Source of the DNA: Rhodoluna limnophila
GTDB taxonomy: Bacteria > Actinomycetota > Actinomycetes > Actinomycetales > Microbacteriaceae
NCBI GenBank assembly: GCA_945883505.1
Contig: CAMCXL010000001.1
Location: forward strand, 62,001-126,000
Length of the DNA stretch: 64,000 bases
Reading direction: 5' to 3'
A program made the translations under genes and the position numbers. Position 1 is the stretch's first letter. Every line of letters starts with the position of its first letter. This document shows, in pieces, positions 16,343 to 25,408 of the stretch. Under the pieces are notes generated by a model. That model saw only the letters and a program-made list of their open reading frames with translations, did no database searches and was not told the origin of the DNA.

Positions 16343-17701
16343 TTAGATACCCAGCACGGCCTTGGCAATCAGGAAGTAAATAATCAAACCAGTTGCGTCC
16401 ACAAAGGTTGTAATAAAAGGGTTAGAAAATACCGCCGGGTCCGCCCGCAGCGCCAGTCCAACAAGTGGCATAACTCCCCCAACCGTTGCTGCAACGGTGC
16501 TGATGGCAAATAGCGTTAGCCCAATAACAAGGCCAATCTCGAATCCAAAAATGAGTGTCGTCAGGCCAAATCCAATTAGTCCAAGCAACAACCCAAGCAA
16601 TAATCCAACTCGAAGCTCTCTATAGAGCACCGACCATATGTCTTTGGCCCTGACATCCTGCAGGGCTAGGGCTCGAGTCACGGTTGTTGCGGCCTGGTTT
16701 CCGGTATTTCCGCCCAGACCGATCAGCAACGGGATAAACAAGGTAAGAACAACCAGATCCTCGATCGCTGCCTCAAATGCTCCAAGCACCGAAACTGTGA
16801 AAGTTGCTCCAAGAGCCAACACCAGTAGCCAGACAACTCTGGATCTAACAATCGAGAAAACCGGCGTTGATAGATATGGCCTACGAAGTGGTTCAGCACC
16901 TCCAGCTCGAGCGGCATCCTCTGATTCTTCCTCTTCGAGGATTCTCAGCGCATCGTCAACGGTGAGGATTCCAACCAGACGTTGTTCATTATCTACTACA
17001 GGTAGTGCAAGAACTTTTAGATCCGAGCAAGTTCTGGCCGCCAACTCTTCATCGTCACTGGCTTTGACCATGTGTGGCTCCTGCATGATCTTGCCAACCT
17101 TGGTTCTGGTTGGAGCTCTCATAAGATCCCGCAGGCTTACTACGCCAATCAGTTGCCTTGCGGCGTCAACTACTGGAAGGGTATAAATAGTCTCGGCGTT
17201 TTGAAGTTTTCCCTTAACCTTGGTGATCGCCTGAGCTACCGAGTCAGAGGCCTTCACCGCTATGTACTCGGGACTCATTCGCCTCCCGATTGAACCTTGC
17301 GCATAACCTAAAACTTCCCCGGTTAGATTTCTTTCTTTTGCTGATAGACCTGTCAGTAATAGCTGCGCAACGCTGGATGGAAGCTCATCGAGCAAACCAA
17401 CTCGGTCATCTGGGTCAAGTTTGGAGAAGATTACGGAAACCTCTTCGGAGCTGAGCTCCTCTATGAGCTCACTCTGCAGAGTTGGTGCCAGAGATTCAAA
17501 TACTTCGAGCGCAAGTGCTTTGGGTAGCACACGGAATACGATCGCGCGTTCGGTGTCGTTAAGTCGCTCGATCACCGAAACAAGTTGGGAAGCCTTAAGT
17601 CTTTTGACCTGCTTCGCAAGTGCGGCCAAGTCGGCAGAATCTAGGGCTTGTTCGATGAGGTAAATCAGCTCACCTAGCTCTAATTTGTCATCACTTGCCA
17701 T
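16343..17701 (-). CDS. mgtE: Magnesium transporter MgtE
   Basis: A Mg2+ channel gated by cytoplasmic Mg2+. The 452-residue product has an N-terminal superhelical MgtE_N domain (about 1-130), a CBS pair (about 135-260, 'TIYTLPVVDAARQLIGVVSL', 'VLALPVVDNEQRLVGILTVDDAL') and a five-helix membrane domain with 'LIGLGGNTGNQAATTVTRAL', the selectivity region. Shine-Dalgarno GGGAAG upstream of the ATG. No Mg riboswitch is evident in the 70 bp upstream. Confidence 0.95.
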   Translation of the reverse strand: MASDDKLELGELIYLIEQALDSADLAALAKQVKRLKASQLVSVIERLNDTERAIVFRVLPKALALEVFESLAPTLQSELIEELSSEEVSVIFSKLDPDDRVGLLDELPSSVAQLLLTGLSAKERNLTGEVLGYAQGSIGRRMSPEYIAVKASDSVAQAITKVKGKLQNAETIYTLPVVDAARQLIGVVSLRDLMRAPTRTKVGKIMQEPHMVKASDDEELAARTCSDLKVLALPVVDNEQRLVGILTVDDALRILEEEESEDAARAGGAEPLRRPYLSTPVFSIVRSRVVWLLVLALGATFTVSVLGAFEAAIEDLVVLTLFIPLLIGLGGNTGNQAATTVTRALALQDVRAKDIWSVLYRELRVGLLLGLLLGLIGFGLTTLIFGFEIGLVIGLTLFAISTVAATVGGVMPLVGLALRADPAVFSNPFITTFVDATGLIIYFLIAKAVLGI

Positions 17702-17771
17702 GATAAAAACTTCCCTTGCCTAGTTTTCGGCTTTACCTCAACCAATAGGCTAAGCCAAGATGGTGCCTGAC

Positions 17772-18815
17772 TTACTTTAGGCCAGCCAGCATTATTTCAA
17801 TACTTGGGCCAGAACCTGCCAAGACTATGTGCTCCAAGTTTCGTTTGGCGCCTGGTCTACCAACAAGTTCCCCCGATTGGTTATAGCCGCCAATTTGAGA
17901 GCCGACATATCTCTTGAAGTCAAAATCCAGAATCTCAACTCGTTCATACCTTGAACACATGTCAGTTAGCTCCTTGCGGGAAAGCCAAGATTCATTGTTA
18001 TAGCTAAGAACCAGAGTCTTTGCCCGCAATCTCGAAATCAACTTCTCCAGGGCCTTTGGCATGGTGAGCTTAGAGTTGAACTCGCTTTTGTTTACAGGAT
18101 CTCGATTGTCGATTCTCTTATTTGCCACCCCGTAGTATTCGGGACTATCCCATCGAACTAGAGTCTCCCAGATGTGATAGTTCCCAAAGTATCGATGCTG
18201 GTTGTATGGCGGGTCAAGGTAGGCAATGTCCACCTCGGGTAGATTCCCGGCCACCTCGTTTGCCTCGGCTCTCAGTGAGAGTCCATCACCTGGCAAGAGT
18301 TCAGGAATCTTTAGCTCAAGTTCAAGAGCACTTCTTCTGGACCAGGTTTTGAGATAGGCCATTTGAACCCCGGTGGTGGAATCAACCTTGTCGGCTGCAA
18401 TCAGGAGGCTCGCAAGCAAGGGAAAGTAGAGCCAACTTCCCTTGTAGTCGATTTCGATTGCCTCACGAATTGCATCAACCCGCTGGCCATTTTTGGGATG
18501 GAAAAATCGCGCTTGTTCACAAAACGTTGTCGTGAAATACCCTTTCCTGCCCGGAACAGCATTGAGATTCTCAATGGCCGAGGAAAGCTCGGTCAGATCT
18601 CTGGTTGAGGCATCGAGCTCAATGTAGGTTTTGGCCAAAACCTCGGAGTAGCTTGCGGTATCAACTGCGGTGACATGCATACCGAGCTGTTTCATGGTCA
18701 TAGCGACCCTGGTTGTGCCAGTAAACAGGTCTAGGCCGGATTGAGCCCCGGATGCAGCGAATATTCTTTCGAGGGTTGGAAGTAGTGCACGCTTGGAACC
18801 CAGGTATTTAATCAC
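17772..18815 (-). CDS. D12-class DNA adenine methyltransferase, orphan
   Basis: A 347-residue N6-adenine DNA methyltransferase. The order of motifs is Dam-like: 'MIKYLGSKRALLP' (motif X), 'GLDLFTGTTRVAMTMK' (SAM-binding motif I) and catalytic 'IAYLDPPYNQHRY' (motif IV, DPPY). Recognition sequence unknown. GTG start has GGGGAG 5 nt before it. No endonuclease or specificity gene adjoins it, so it is likely a solitary methylase for regulation or protection. Confidence 0.87.
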   Translation of the reverse strand: MIKYLGSKRALLPTLERIFAASGAQSGLDLFTGTTRVAMTMKQLGMHVTAVDTASYSEVLAKTYIELDASTRDLTELSSAIENLNAVPGRKGYFTTTFCEQARFFHPKNGQRVDAIREAIEIDYKGSWLYFPLLASLLIAADKVDSTTGVQMAYLKTWSRRSALELELKIPELLPGDGLSLRAEANEVAGNLPEVDIAYLDPPYNQHRYFGNYHIWETLVRWDSPEYYGVANKRIDNRDPVNKSEFNSKLTMPKALEKLISRLRAKTLVLSYNNESWLSRKELTDMCSRYERVEILDFDFKRYVGSQIGGYNQSGELVGRPGAKRNLEHIVLAGSGPSIEIMLAGLK

Positions 18816-18831
18816 CGCGGCTCCCCTAACT

Positions 18832-18837
18832 TAGACT
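18832..18837 (+). promoter_or_regulatory. Putative -10 of cobB
   Basis: TAGACT, 10 nt before the cobB ATG, predicting a leader of only a few nucleotides. Confidence 0.3.
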
Positions 18838-18847
18838 TGAGATAATC

Positions 18848-19696
18848 ATGACTACCATCGACCCCAACCCACCGACTTTATCGGAGGCGGCTCGCTTTGG
18901 CTTGGATTACGCCAGGCAGCAGCTCGCCGGCAAGTCCATTCTGGTTCTAACTGGGGCTGGCGTGTCAACCGAATCGGGAATTCCGGATTATCGAGGCGAG
19001 GGGAAGACCGAACGTCACCCGATGACCTTTGATGTCTTTATGGGAAGCGTAGACGCCAGAAGACGCTACTGGGCAAGAAGCTACGTAGGTTGGTCTGTAA
19101 TCGCCAATGCCAAACCCAACGGCAGTCACTTCGCTTTAGCTCAAGCAGAAAGTCTTGGTCGCATCGCGCACATCGTGACACAGAATGTTGATTCGCTACA
19201 TCAGCAGGCAGGGTCTAAAAAAGTCACTGATCTGCACGGCCGCTTGGATCAGGTCATTTGCATGTCCTGTCAACTGGTCCTACCACGACTTCAAATGGAT
19301 CACTTGATCGAGGAACTAAACATAGGAATCAGAAAAGACTTGAACGTCGAATTCACCCCGGACGGAGATGCTGAGGTCGAGGCATCCTCAAACTTCCAAA
19401 TTCCCGACTGCCCCAGTTGCTCCGGGGTACTAAAACCCGACGTTGTGTTCTTTGGTGAAAGTGTTCCAAGCTCAAGGGTTCTTGCCACCATGGCAGAGCT
19501 TGAAAGACTAGATGCACTCGTTGTTGCGGGCAGTTCCCTAACGGTCAACAGCGGGATGAGATTTGCAAGAGCTGCAAGCAAACAGGGAAAGCCGATTGTG
19601 ATTGTCAACATTGGTCCAACCAGAGCAGATGACATTGCAGTTGCAAAAATCGAAGCACCGACTTCGCTTGCCCTAGAGGAGCTCTTGATTGCCTGA
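18848..19696 (+). CDS. cobB: Sir2-family NAD-dependent deacylase
   Basis: Removes acyl groups from protein lysines using NAD. The 282-residue product has 'VLTGAGVSTESGIPDYRGEG', 'HIVTQNVDSLHQQAGS', catalytic His in 'DLHGRLDQV', a zinc site with two CxxC pairs (CMSC and CPSC) separated by about 50 residues, and 'GSSLTVNSGMRFA'. The long insert between the cysteine pairs resembles class II sirtuins. Followed by an overlapping histidine-phosphatase gene. Confidence 0.9.
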   Translation: MTTIDPNPPTLSEAARFGLDYARQQLAGKSILVLTGAGVSTESGIPDYRGEGKTERHPMTFDVFMGSVDARRRYWARSYVGWSVIANAKPNGSHFALAQAESLGRIAHIVTQNVDSLHQQAGSKKVTDLHGRLDQVICMSCQLVLPRLQMDHLIEELNIGIRKDLNVEFTPDGDAEVEASSNFQIPDCPSCSGVLKPDVVFFGESVPSSRVLATMAELERLDALVVAGSSLTVNSGMRFARAASKQGKPIVIVNIGPTRADDIAVAKIEAPTSLALEELLIA

Positions 19697-20270
19697 AACT
19701 CAGTTTGGTTTACTTAGGCACGGTCAAACCGAATGGAACATCAACTTCCTACTTCAGGGAGTCACTGACATCCCCATGAACCAAACCGGAATAGAACAGG
19801 TGCGTCTGGCTGCTTCCGCAATCCGCAGACAGGATTGGGACTTAGTTCTAACCTCTCCGCTAGGGCGAGCCCGTCAAACAGCAGAGATACTTCTTGAAGA
19901 GGTGGGTTTCGACTCGATCATCGAGGAACAGCTTCTGATCGAGCGATCATTTGGTGAAGCCGAAGGCCTTTCGCACGAGCAGTGGCGCGCGAAGTATTCA
20001 AATCTCGATGAGATTCCAGGCGGCGAATCTAGAACCGAGCTTGCTGCAAGATCCCAGCTGCTACTTGATACCGTGGCTCAGCAGTTTGCCGGACAAAGAG
20101 TGCTGGCGGTTTCGCACGGTGCATTGATTAGAACCCTGATTGCTATTGCTAGTAAGAATCAGCTTCCGCGAGATGGAGAACGATTGGGTAATGCTTCTTT
20201 GAACATCGTCGGTCACGAGCAGGATAATTGGCGAGTAATTGACTACCGGCTTGAGCCGCTAACTCCCTAG
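19689..20270 (+). CDS. Histidine phosphatase family protein
   Basis: A 193-residue phosphoglycerate-mutase-like phosphatase. The RHG catalytic motif is 'GLLRHGQTEWN', with 'SPLGRARQTAEI' and the second catalytic His in 'VLAVSHGALIRTL'. Substrate unknown; members include broad phosphatases and alpha-ribazole phosphatase. TTG start overlaps the cobB stop by 8 bp, so the two are coupled. Confidence 0.85.
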   Translation: MPETQFGLLRHGQTEWNINFLLQGVTDIPMNQTGIEQVRLAASAIRRQDWDLVLTSPLGRARQTAEILLEEVGFDSIIEEQLLIERSFGEAEGLSHEQWRAKYSNLDEIPGGESRTELAARSQLLLDTVAQQFAGQRVLAVSHGALIRTLIAIASKNQLPRDGERLGNASLNIVGHEQDNWRVIDYRLEPLTP

Positions 20271-20273
20271 CAA

Positions 20274-21347
20274 TTATTCGAGTGCTATCAAAAGAGCTTT
20301 TGCCGAGTCATCCCAACTGAAAAAGCCAGCTCTGCTATACGACTGCTCACTCGCAGCTGCCCACACCTTCGGGTCCTGTAGTTCTCGAATCAACGACACC
20401 AACTGAGCTGCGCTACTTGGATCAAAGTACTTGCCGGCTTCCTTGGCCACCTCTTGGAAGATTGGGATATCAGAAACCACAACCGGGATTGACCTGCTCA
20501 TTGCCTCGACTAGCGGAATACCGAAACCTTCATCTCTAGAGGCGGAAACAAGTGCGAAGGAGCCATCGAGAATATCAAGGTATTGCTGATCTGAAACCCC
20601 GTTTAGAAACCGAACCCGTTGGCTGGCAACGCCAGCCAACGTCGAAAGCTGCTGCTTGCGCTTTGGTGAGATTTTACTGAGCAGCACCAGCTCAAGATCA
20701 TAAAGATCCTTGATAGCACCGATAAGAACCTCGACGTTCTTGTATTGCATGAAGCTACCCATGTACACAAGTTGTTTTCTGCCATTCACGCTCTTCGGCT
20801 CCGCGGCGGTGTGTACAGAAGAGTTTGAGGCGGGTGCGTTATAGATCACATGCACGGGCCTAACTGTGAGCTTGCTTGATTCGATTAGCTTCTTGCTGGT
20901 GTTTGACACGGTGACCACCGCATCTGCTCGATTCAACAGCAGCCTTACTGCCCAGAAATTGAGATGGTACAGCCGCCAGGCAATTCGAACATGCAGCGGG
21001 AGTGCTGGCGGAGCCGTTTTGTGCTTGTAGTAGATCAGATCGTGCAGGGTGAGAACTAGCTTGTAGTTTTTGCCCCATGAGCCCATGGTTTGCATGGGTG
21101 AGAACACATGGGTCGGCTGAGACTTGTTTAACACTCTGGCAATAAAGAGCTCCTTTAGTCCATTGGTTGGGTTGTTGCCGAGTATGTAGTTAACGCCCTC
21201 CGGTAGAAAACGAAGCTGCCTCATATCAGACACGAGCGCGGTAGTTGGAACCAGCTTTGAAACCGCTTGGAACAACTCACTCGAGAATCTTGAGATTCCG
21301 TCGTGGTGGTCAGGTCTTATGAACCGACAGTCAAAGATCAGATTCAT
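20274..21347 (-). CDS. GT4-family glycosyltransferase
   Basis: A 357-residue retaining glycosyltransferase, GT-B fold. N-terminal 'DCRFIRPDHHDGISRFS' resembles WbaZ/mannosyltransferase types. The C-terminal half has 'LVYMGSFMQYKNVEVLI' and the E-x7-E motif in 'SRDEGFGIPLVEAMSRSIPVVVS'. It likely transfers a sugar to an envelope glycan. ATG abuts the stop of the alpha/beta hydrolase upstream, so the two form an operon. Confidence 0.87.
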   Translation of the reverse strand: MNLIFDCRFIRPDHHDGISRFSSELFQAVSKLVPTTALVSDMRQLRFLPEGVNYILGNNPTNGLKELFIARVLNKSQPTHVFSPMQTMGSWGKNYKLVLTLHDLIYYKHKTAPPALPLHVRIAWRLYHLNFWAVRLLLNRADAVVTVSNTSKKLIESSKLTVRPVHVIYNAPASNSSVHTAAEPKSVNGRKQLVYMGSFMQYKNVEVLIGAIKDLYDLELVLLSKISPKRKQQLSTLAGVASQRVRFLNGVSDQQYLDILDGSFALVSASRDEGFGIPLVEAMSRSIPVVVSDIPIFQEVAKEAGKYFDPSSAAQLVSLIRELQDPKVWAAASEQSYSRAGFFSWDDSAKALLIALE

Positions 21348-22229
21348 CTAGAGCTCCTGAAGAAAGCTGTTGATAAATGAAGCTGCTTGATCTGGAGCTT
21401 CGTAATGGACTAGATGACCAACCCCAGGAATCTCCCTCAGGATTGCTCTTGGGTAGGCCTTGGAAACCTTCCGCTGGGAATCGATGTCCGTGATGTCATC
21501 CAGCTGCGCTGCCACAATCAACACCGGAGCGCTAATCCGGGGAGCAAGTTTAGACAGGTCAGTAGAAATTGAAGCGTAGTATCCCTCAACGGCAACCTGA
21601 ACGGACGCGAAGTCACTGAAATTGTCTAGGTGCTGAGTATGGATCCAGCTCCGCAGCTTCTTGTTTGTAGTCTTCGCCATCACGACACTCATCACCATCA
21701 CAGCAATCTTGCTTCTAAGAAGCCACTGTCCAACAAATCCTGGAGCAGCCGAGGCCAATCGATAGTAGATTCTGGTGAGCTTGGTCAATGACGCTCTTGG
21801 GCCCTCAAGGGCCGGGGATGAAACTGGATTGACGAGAGACGCTGATCGAAGCTGATGCTTAGTTGCGTAGTGCCCAACTACTAAGGTCCCAAAGCTGTGA
21901 CCCATCAGATGAAGTTCTTCAGAAAGACCAAGCTTTGAGACGAAATCGTGCAGCCAAGAAGAGTAGTTCTCCACGGAGTGATCTTGTTCAAGAGGATCTG
22001 ATTCCCCAAAACCTGGAAGATCCGGAATCAAAATGCGAAAGTTGGGTAATCCCCCTGCTATTGCCTCAAGGCCTCGGTGATTGCCTCGGTAGCCATGAAT
22101 CATGATCAAGGTAAGGGCATTGTCAACTGAGGCTGGATACTCAAAATAGACCGCAAGCCGGTTGTTAATTTCCATGGTGTGTCGGATTGCTCGAGCGCTA
22201 GCAGCTTCGGAGAGTTCAATTGGGTTCAC
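21348..22229 (-). CDS. Alpha/beta hydrolase
   Basis: A 293-residue alpha/beta-fold hydrolase. Oxyanion region 'IMIHGYRGNHRG', nucleophile elbow 'LMGHSFGTLV', acid in 'AAQLDDITD' and His in 'GVGHLVHYEAP'. Substrate not inferable. I chose GTG 22229 because TAGACT lies 7 nt upstream; ATG 22175 is an alternative that would trim 18 residues. Confidence 0.85.
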   Translation of the reverse strand: MNPIELSEAASARAIRHTMEINNRLAVYFEYPASVDNALTLIMIHGYRGNHRGLEAIAGGLPNFRILIPDLPGFGESDPLEQDHSVENYSSWLHDFVSKLGLSEELHLMGHSFGTLVVGHYATKHQLRSASLVNPVSSPALEGPRASLTKLTRIYYRLASAAPGFVGQWLLRSKIAVMVMSVVMAKTTNKKLRSWIHTQHLDNFSDFASVQVAVEGYYASISTDLSKLAPRISAPVLIVAAQLDDITDIDSQRKVSKAYPRAILREIPGVGHLVHYEAPDQAASFINSFLQEL

Positions 22230-22236
22230 AATCCTA

Positions 22237-22242
22237 AGTCTA
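22237..22242 (-). promoter_or_regulatory. Putative -10 of leaderless hydrolase gene
   Basis: TAGACT on the minus strand, 7 nt before GTG 22229. The divergent gene's matching element is 59 bp away. Confidence 0.5.
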
Positions 22243-22300
22243 GATTGGAAGCTTTCAACAACGCCCAGGCTTTGCTACCAGAAAGGTCGGCAGCCTGGCC

Positions 22301-22306
22301 TAGTCT
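22301..22306 (+). promoter_or_regulatory. Putative -10 of leaderless DnaQ-like gene
   Basis: TAGTCT, 7 nt before GTG 22314. No Shine-Dalgarno lies between. Confidence 0.5.
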
Positions 22307-22313
22307 TTGAACT

Positions 22314-23036
22314 GTGAATGAACAGATGAGTTTTGAGTTTACCGAAAGGCCCGACTGGTCAAGACGGCTTGCCGTTTTCGATCTTGAGACAACCGGCCTC
22401 GATTTGCGCGAAGCGAGAATAGTCACCGCTTGCGCTGTTGAAATCGACGAGAACGGTCAAGTTGTTGGACCGAATCTTGAGTGGCTGGCGGACCCGGGTA
22501 TCGAGATACCTGAAGCAGCTTCCAATGTTCATGGAGTCACAACTGAAATAGCGAGGGCTAACGGAAGGCCGGCCAAAGAGGTTGTCTCGGAATTACTAGA
22601 AGCCCTAAATGGTTTCTTCTCCCAAGGGATACCGGTTGTCGCCTATAACGCACCCTACGATTTCACTATCCTGCATTTCGAGGCACTGCGTCATGGACTA
22701 GACCCTATTGCGGAGCCTAAACCGGTTATTGACCCATTGGTGCTGGATAAGTTTGTTGACACCTATCGATCTGGAAAGAGAACACTCGAGGCTGCTAGTA
22801 AAACCTACGGCGTTTTGCTAGATGATGCTCACAATGCAACTGCTGACGCGGTTGCTGCTGGAAGGGTAGCCCAGGCAATAGCTACAAAGTACGCGGAAAA
22901 GTTGCCGGATGATGTAAATGTGCTGCACAACTCACAAATTGAGTGGAGTGCGAGCCAAGATGCCTCTTACGAGAAATTTAGAAGAGGAAGCGCTCCTGAT
23001 TTCACCGTGCAGCGAGGCTGGCCGGTAAAGCTCTAG
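22314..23036 (+). CDS. DnaQ-like DEDDh 3'-5' exonuclease
   Basis: A 240-residue exonuclease of the DNA polymerase III epsilon type. ExoI '[11 protein letters not shown]' (D and E), ExoII '[15 protein letters not shown]' and ExoIIIh '[14 protein letters not shown]' (H and D) are complete. It may proofread or act in repair; several paralogs are common in Actinobacteria, so I do not name it dnaQ. GTG start. Shares a CTAG double stop with rpmE2. Confidence 0.88.
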   Translation: MNEQMSFEFTERPDWSRRLAVFDLETTGLDLREARIVTACAVEIDENGQVVGPNLEWLADPGIEIPEAASNVHGVTTEIARANGRPAKEVVSELLEALNGFFSQGIPVVAYNAPYDFTILHFEALRHGLDPIAEPKPVIDPLVLDKFVDTYRSGKRTLEAASKTYGVLLDDAHNATADAVAAGRVAQAIATKYAEKLPDDVNVLHNSQIEWSASQDASYEKFRRGSAPDFTVQRGWPVKL

Positions 23037-23284
23037 GAGCCGAAGTTTTTGTAGCGAGCGTTGAATCGCTCAACGCGTCCAGCAGCATCCATGATTCTTT
23101 GCTTACCGGTGTAAAAAGGGTGTGAAGCGGAGGAAATTTCAACGTCGAATACTGGGTACTCTTGGCCATCTTCCCACTTGACTGTCTTGGTGCTGGTCAA
23201 AGTAGAACGAGTAAGGAAGCTCTCCCCTGATGCAAGGTCGCGAAACACAACGGTCTGGTAGTTCGGGTGAATTTCTGACTTCAT
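23033..23284 (-). CDS. rpmE2: Ribosomal protein bL31, type B
   Basis: An 83-residue L31 of the type B class. '[16 protein letters not shown]' and '[15 protein letters not shown]' are typical. It lacks the CxxC zinc ligands of type A L31, and such copies are often made under zinc limitation. A longer frame from 23353 is ignored because the family starts at MKSEIHP. An extended -10 lies upstream. Confidence 0.94.
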   Translation of the reverse strand: MKSEIHPNYQTVVFRDLASGESFLTRSTLTSTKTVKWEDGQEYPVFDVEISSASHPFYTGKQRIMDAAGRVERFNARYKNFGS

Positions 23285-23338
23285 ATTCGAATACTTTCTC
23301 GCAATAGACTTTTTGCCACCTGAATCGGCAACTTCCCT

Positions 23339-23344
23339 ACTATA
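23339..23344 (-). promoter_or_regulatory. Putative extended -10 of rpmE2
   Basis: TGG-TATAGT on the minus strand (TGn extension plus TATAGT), giving a leader near 48 nt. No clear -35. No evident zinc-regulator site. Confidence 0.4.
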
Positions 23345-23370
23345 CCAGAGCAAAATGGCAAAAAACTAGG

Positions 23371-24156
23371 CTAGTTTTTGGCCTTCACGCGGAATCTATC
23401 GCCTTCTCTGGTCACTTCTAAGCCAAACCCAAAGGCCCCAGTAATCTTCTCGGTGGTCAAGGTTGTACCGATTTCCCCAGCTGCATAGACCTGCCCGCGG
23501 GACAAAATCAGTGCGTGTGTGAAACCTTTCGGGATCTCCTCGATGTGATGGGTGACCATGACTATGGCAGGGGCGGCAGGGGCGGAGGCGTAGTTTCCAA
23601 GCACTGAGATAGTGTGCTCTCTAGCGGCCATGTCAAGGCTTGCAACTGGCTCATCAAGAAGCAACAACTCAGGGTCCGGCATTACCGATCTGGCGATCTG
23701 AGCACGCTTTTTCTCCCCGTCGCTCAGGGTTCCGAAGGGCCGCTCCGCTAGTTCATCGAGCTGCCATTCGGCAAGCACTCTCCTGGCTCGTCGCTCATCG
23801 ACGTCCTCATACTTCTCGTTCCAGCGTCCGGTGATACCGTAGCTGGCCGTCATCACCATGTCCAGAACTGTTTCTGAGTTTGGGATGTGAGAGCTAAGAG
23901 CATTTGAGGCAAAACCAATCCGGGTTCGGAGATCGAAGACATTAACTTCCCCAAGTGTTGAGCCGAGAAGTTTGGCAGTTCCGGTTGAAGGATGAATCTG
24001 CGCGGCTGCGACTCTAAGTAAGGTCGTCTTGCCCGCCCCATTGGGGCCAACAATCACCCAACGCTGACTAGAGCTGACTTGCCAGTTGACGTTGTTCAGA
24101 ATTGGCTTTTGGTCTCTTTGGACGGTGATGTTGTTGAAATCTAAAACGAGGCTCAT
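23371..24156 (-). CDS. ABC transporter ATP-binding protein, soluble type
   Basis: A 261-residue ATPase. Walker A 'VGPNGAGKTTLL', signature 'TLSDGEKKRAQIARS', Walker B 'LLLLDEPVASLD', His switch 'MVTHHIEEI'. It resembles the ModF/YlmA group rather than a standard importer. No permease gene adjoins it, so the partner is unknown. ATG 24156 ('MSLVLDFNNITV') is chosen over a longer frame. It follows glgA on the same strand by 20 bp; TAGGCT lies 8 nt before the ATG. Confidence 0.85.
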   Translation of the reverse strand: MSLVLDFNNITVQRDQKPILNNVNWQVSSSQRWVIVGPNGAGKTTLLRVAAAQIHPSTGTAKLLGSTLGEVNVFDLRTRIGFASNALSSHIPNSETVLDMVMTASYGITGRWNEKYEDVDERRARRVLAEWQLDELAERPFGTLSDGEKKRAQIARSVMPDPELLLLDEPVASLDMAAREHTISVLGNYASAPAAPAIVMVTHHIEEIPKGFTHALILSRGQVYAAGEIGTTLTTEKITGAFGFGLEVTREGDRFRVKAKN

Positions 24157-24176
24157 AATTAAAAAGCCTAGAGGGT

Positions 24177-25358
24177 CTAGGCCAATGCGCCCTTGTAGAG
24201 GGCTATGGTTTCGGCCGCTATTTTGTCCCACGCGAAATTCTGCTCTACTCGTGCTCGTCCGGCAGCGGCGAACTTGGCAAGATCAGGGCTCGCAAGAAGC
24301 TTATTCAGACCGGCGGCGAAATCGGCGACGAACTTTGCCTCATCGAGCGGAGTTCCGGAGCCGTCGGAGAGCTGTTCAATCGGAATCAGTAATCCGGTTT
24401 CGTTATGTGACACAACCTCTGGTATTCCACCGGTTGAAGTTGCCACCACAGGTGTTCCGCAGGCCATCGCTTCAAGGTTAACAATTCCCAGGGGCTCGTA
24501 AATCGACGGGCACGCAAAAACGGTCGCTGATGAAACAAGAGCAACCAGTTGCTCGCGAGATAGCTGTTGATTTAGCCAAATCACTCCCTGGCGCTTTGTT
24601 TTGAGTTGTTCGACAAGATCGGTCACCTCTGCAAGTATCTCCGGGGTGTCAGGAGCTCCCGCTGCTAGAACAAGTTGGCAACCGGCCGGTAGATCAGCCG
24701 CGGCTTTAAGAAGGTAGGGCAAGCCCTTCTGTTTGGTTATGCGGCCAACAAACAAGACACTTGGCTTGTCTGGGTCAACTCCAAGGGACCGGACAAGATC
24801 TGGATTTGATTTCGCCTGGAAAGCTTTGAGATCTATCCCGTTATGAATGGTCACAATCTTTGCAGGATCCAGTTGCGGATAGCAGCGCAGTATGTCTTCC
24901 CGCATTCCATTGCTAACTGCGATGATCCTGCTGGCGCTCTCGTAGGCGCTTTCCTCAATCCAGGAGGAGACACGGTATCCCCCGCCTAGCTGTTCGAGTT
25001 TCCAAGGCCTAAGTGGTTCAAGGCTGTGCGCGGTGACGATGTGTGGAATTCCATGAAGCTTAGAAGCCACTTGTCCTGCAAAGTTGGCGTACCAGGTGTG
25101 AGAGTGCACCAAATCAGCTCCCGCGACATCCGGCACCATCGCCAGGTCAACCGCGAGAGTCTGAAGAGCTGGATTCGATCCTTCAAAATCATGGGGGAAA
25201 GAGTATGAGAAGGTATCGGTCTCAGATCGTTCGGACCCAAAGGTTCTAACCATCACTTGGATGTTTTGACGCAGCACTCGGACTAGTTCAGAAACGTGGA
25301 CTCCTGCGCCACCGTAGATGTGGGGCGGGTACTCTCTGCTTAGAACATCCACTCTCAT
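24177..25358 (-). CDS. glgA: Actinobacterial glycogen synthase / maltose-1-phosphate synthase
   Basis: A 393-residue GT4 enzyme with 'SREYPPHIYGGAGVHVSEL' at the N-terminus, 'VHSHTWYANFAGQV', 'FVGRITKQKGLPYLL' and the E-x7-E motif in 'PSIYEPLGIVNLEAMACGTPVVA'. Its length and sequence match the actinobacterial group that includes GlgM, which makes maltose-1-phosphate from ADP-glucose for the GlgE route; whether this one is synthase or GlgM cannot be read. Divergent from glgC across 57 bp. TAACAT lies 6 nt before the ATG and overlaps an inverted repeat. Confidence 0.9.
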   Translation of the reverse strand: MRVDVLSREYPPHIYGGAGVHVSELVRVLRQNIQVMVRTFGSERSETDTFSYSFPHDFEGSNPALQTLAVDLAMVPDVAGADLVHSHTWYANFAGQVASKLHGIPHIVTAHSLEPLRPWKLEQLGGGYRVSSWIEESAYESASRIIAVSNGMREDILRCYPQLDPAKIVTIHNGIDLKAFQAKSNPDLVRSLGVDPDKPSVLFVGRITKQKGLPYLLKAAADLPAGCQLVLAAGAPDTPEILAEVTDLVEQLKTKRQGVIWLNQQLSREQLVALVSSATVFACPSIYEPLGIVNLEAMACGTPVVATSTGGIPEVVSHNETGLLIPIEQLSDGSGTPLDEAKFVADFAAGLNKLLASPDLAKFAAAGRARVEQNFAWDKIAAETIALYKGALA

Positions 25359-25371
25359 ATAACGATGTTAT
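25359..25371. promoter_or_regulatory. Inverted repeat at the glgA promoter
   Basis: ATAAC-GAT-GTTAT, a perfect 5-bp inverted repeat directly before the glgA start and overlapping its putative -10. A candidate operator; no regulator is identified. Confidence 0.35.
25365..25370 (-). promoter_or_regulatory. Putative -10 of leaderless glgA
   Basis: TAACAT on the minus strand, 6 nt before ATG 25358. Confidence 0.45.
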
Positions 25372-25402
25372 CGCCACGGCACACAGATTCTTGAAACTGC
25401 CC

Positions 25403-25408
25403 TAACAT
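25403..25408 (+). promoter_or_regulatory. Putative -10 of leaderless glgC
   Basis: TAACAT, 7 nt before ATG 25416; the same hexamer as on the glgA side. Confidence 0.45.

Noticed and set aside
16332-16345. AAACC-AAAG-GGTTT hairpin after tRNA-Leu
   Set aside because: Stem is A/T-rich and only 5 bp, overlaps the mgtE stop and lacks a T tract; not a confident terminator.
17772-20270. Possible defence island (methylase plus sirtuin plus phosphatase)
   Set aside because: Sir2 and the histidine phosphatase look like ordinary metabolic members, no nuclease is present, and base use matches the surroundings.
23371-24156. Possible ABC importer operon around the soluble ATPase
   Set aside because: No permease or binding protein gene adjoins it.
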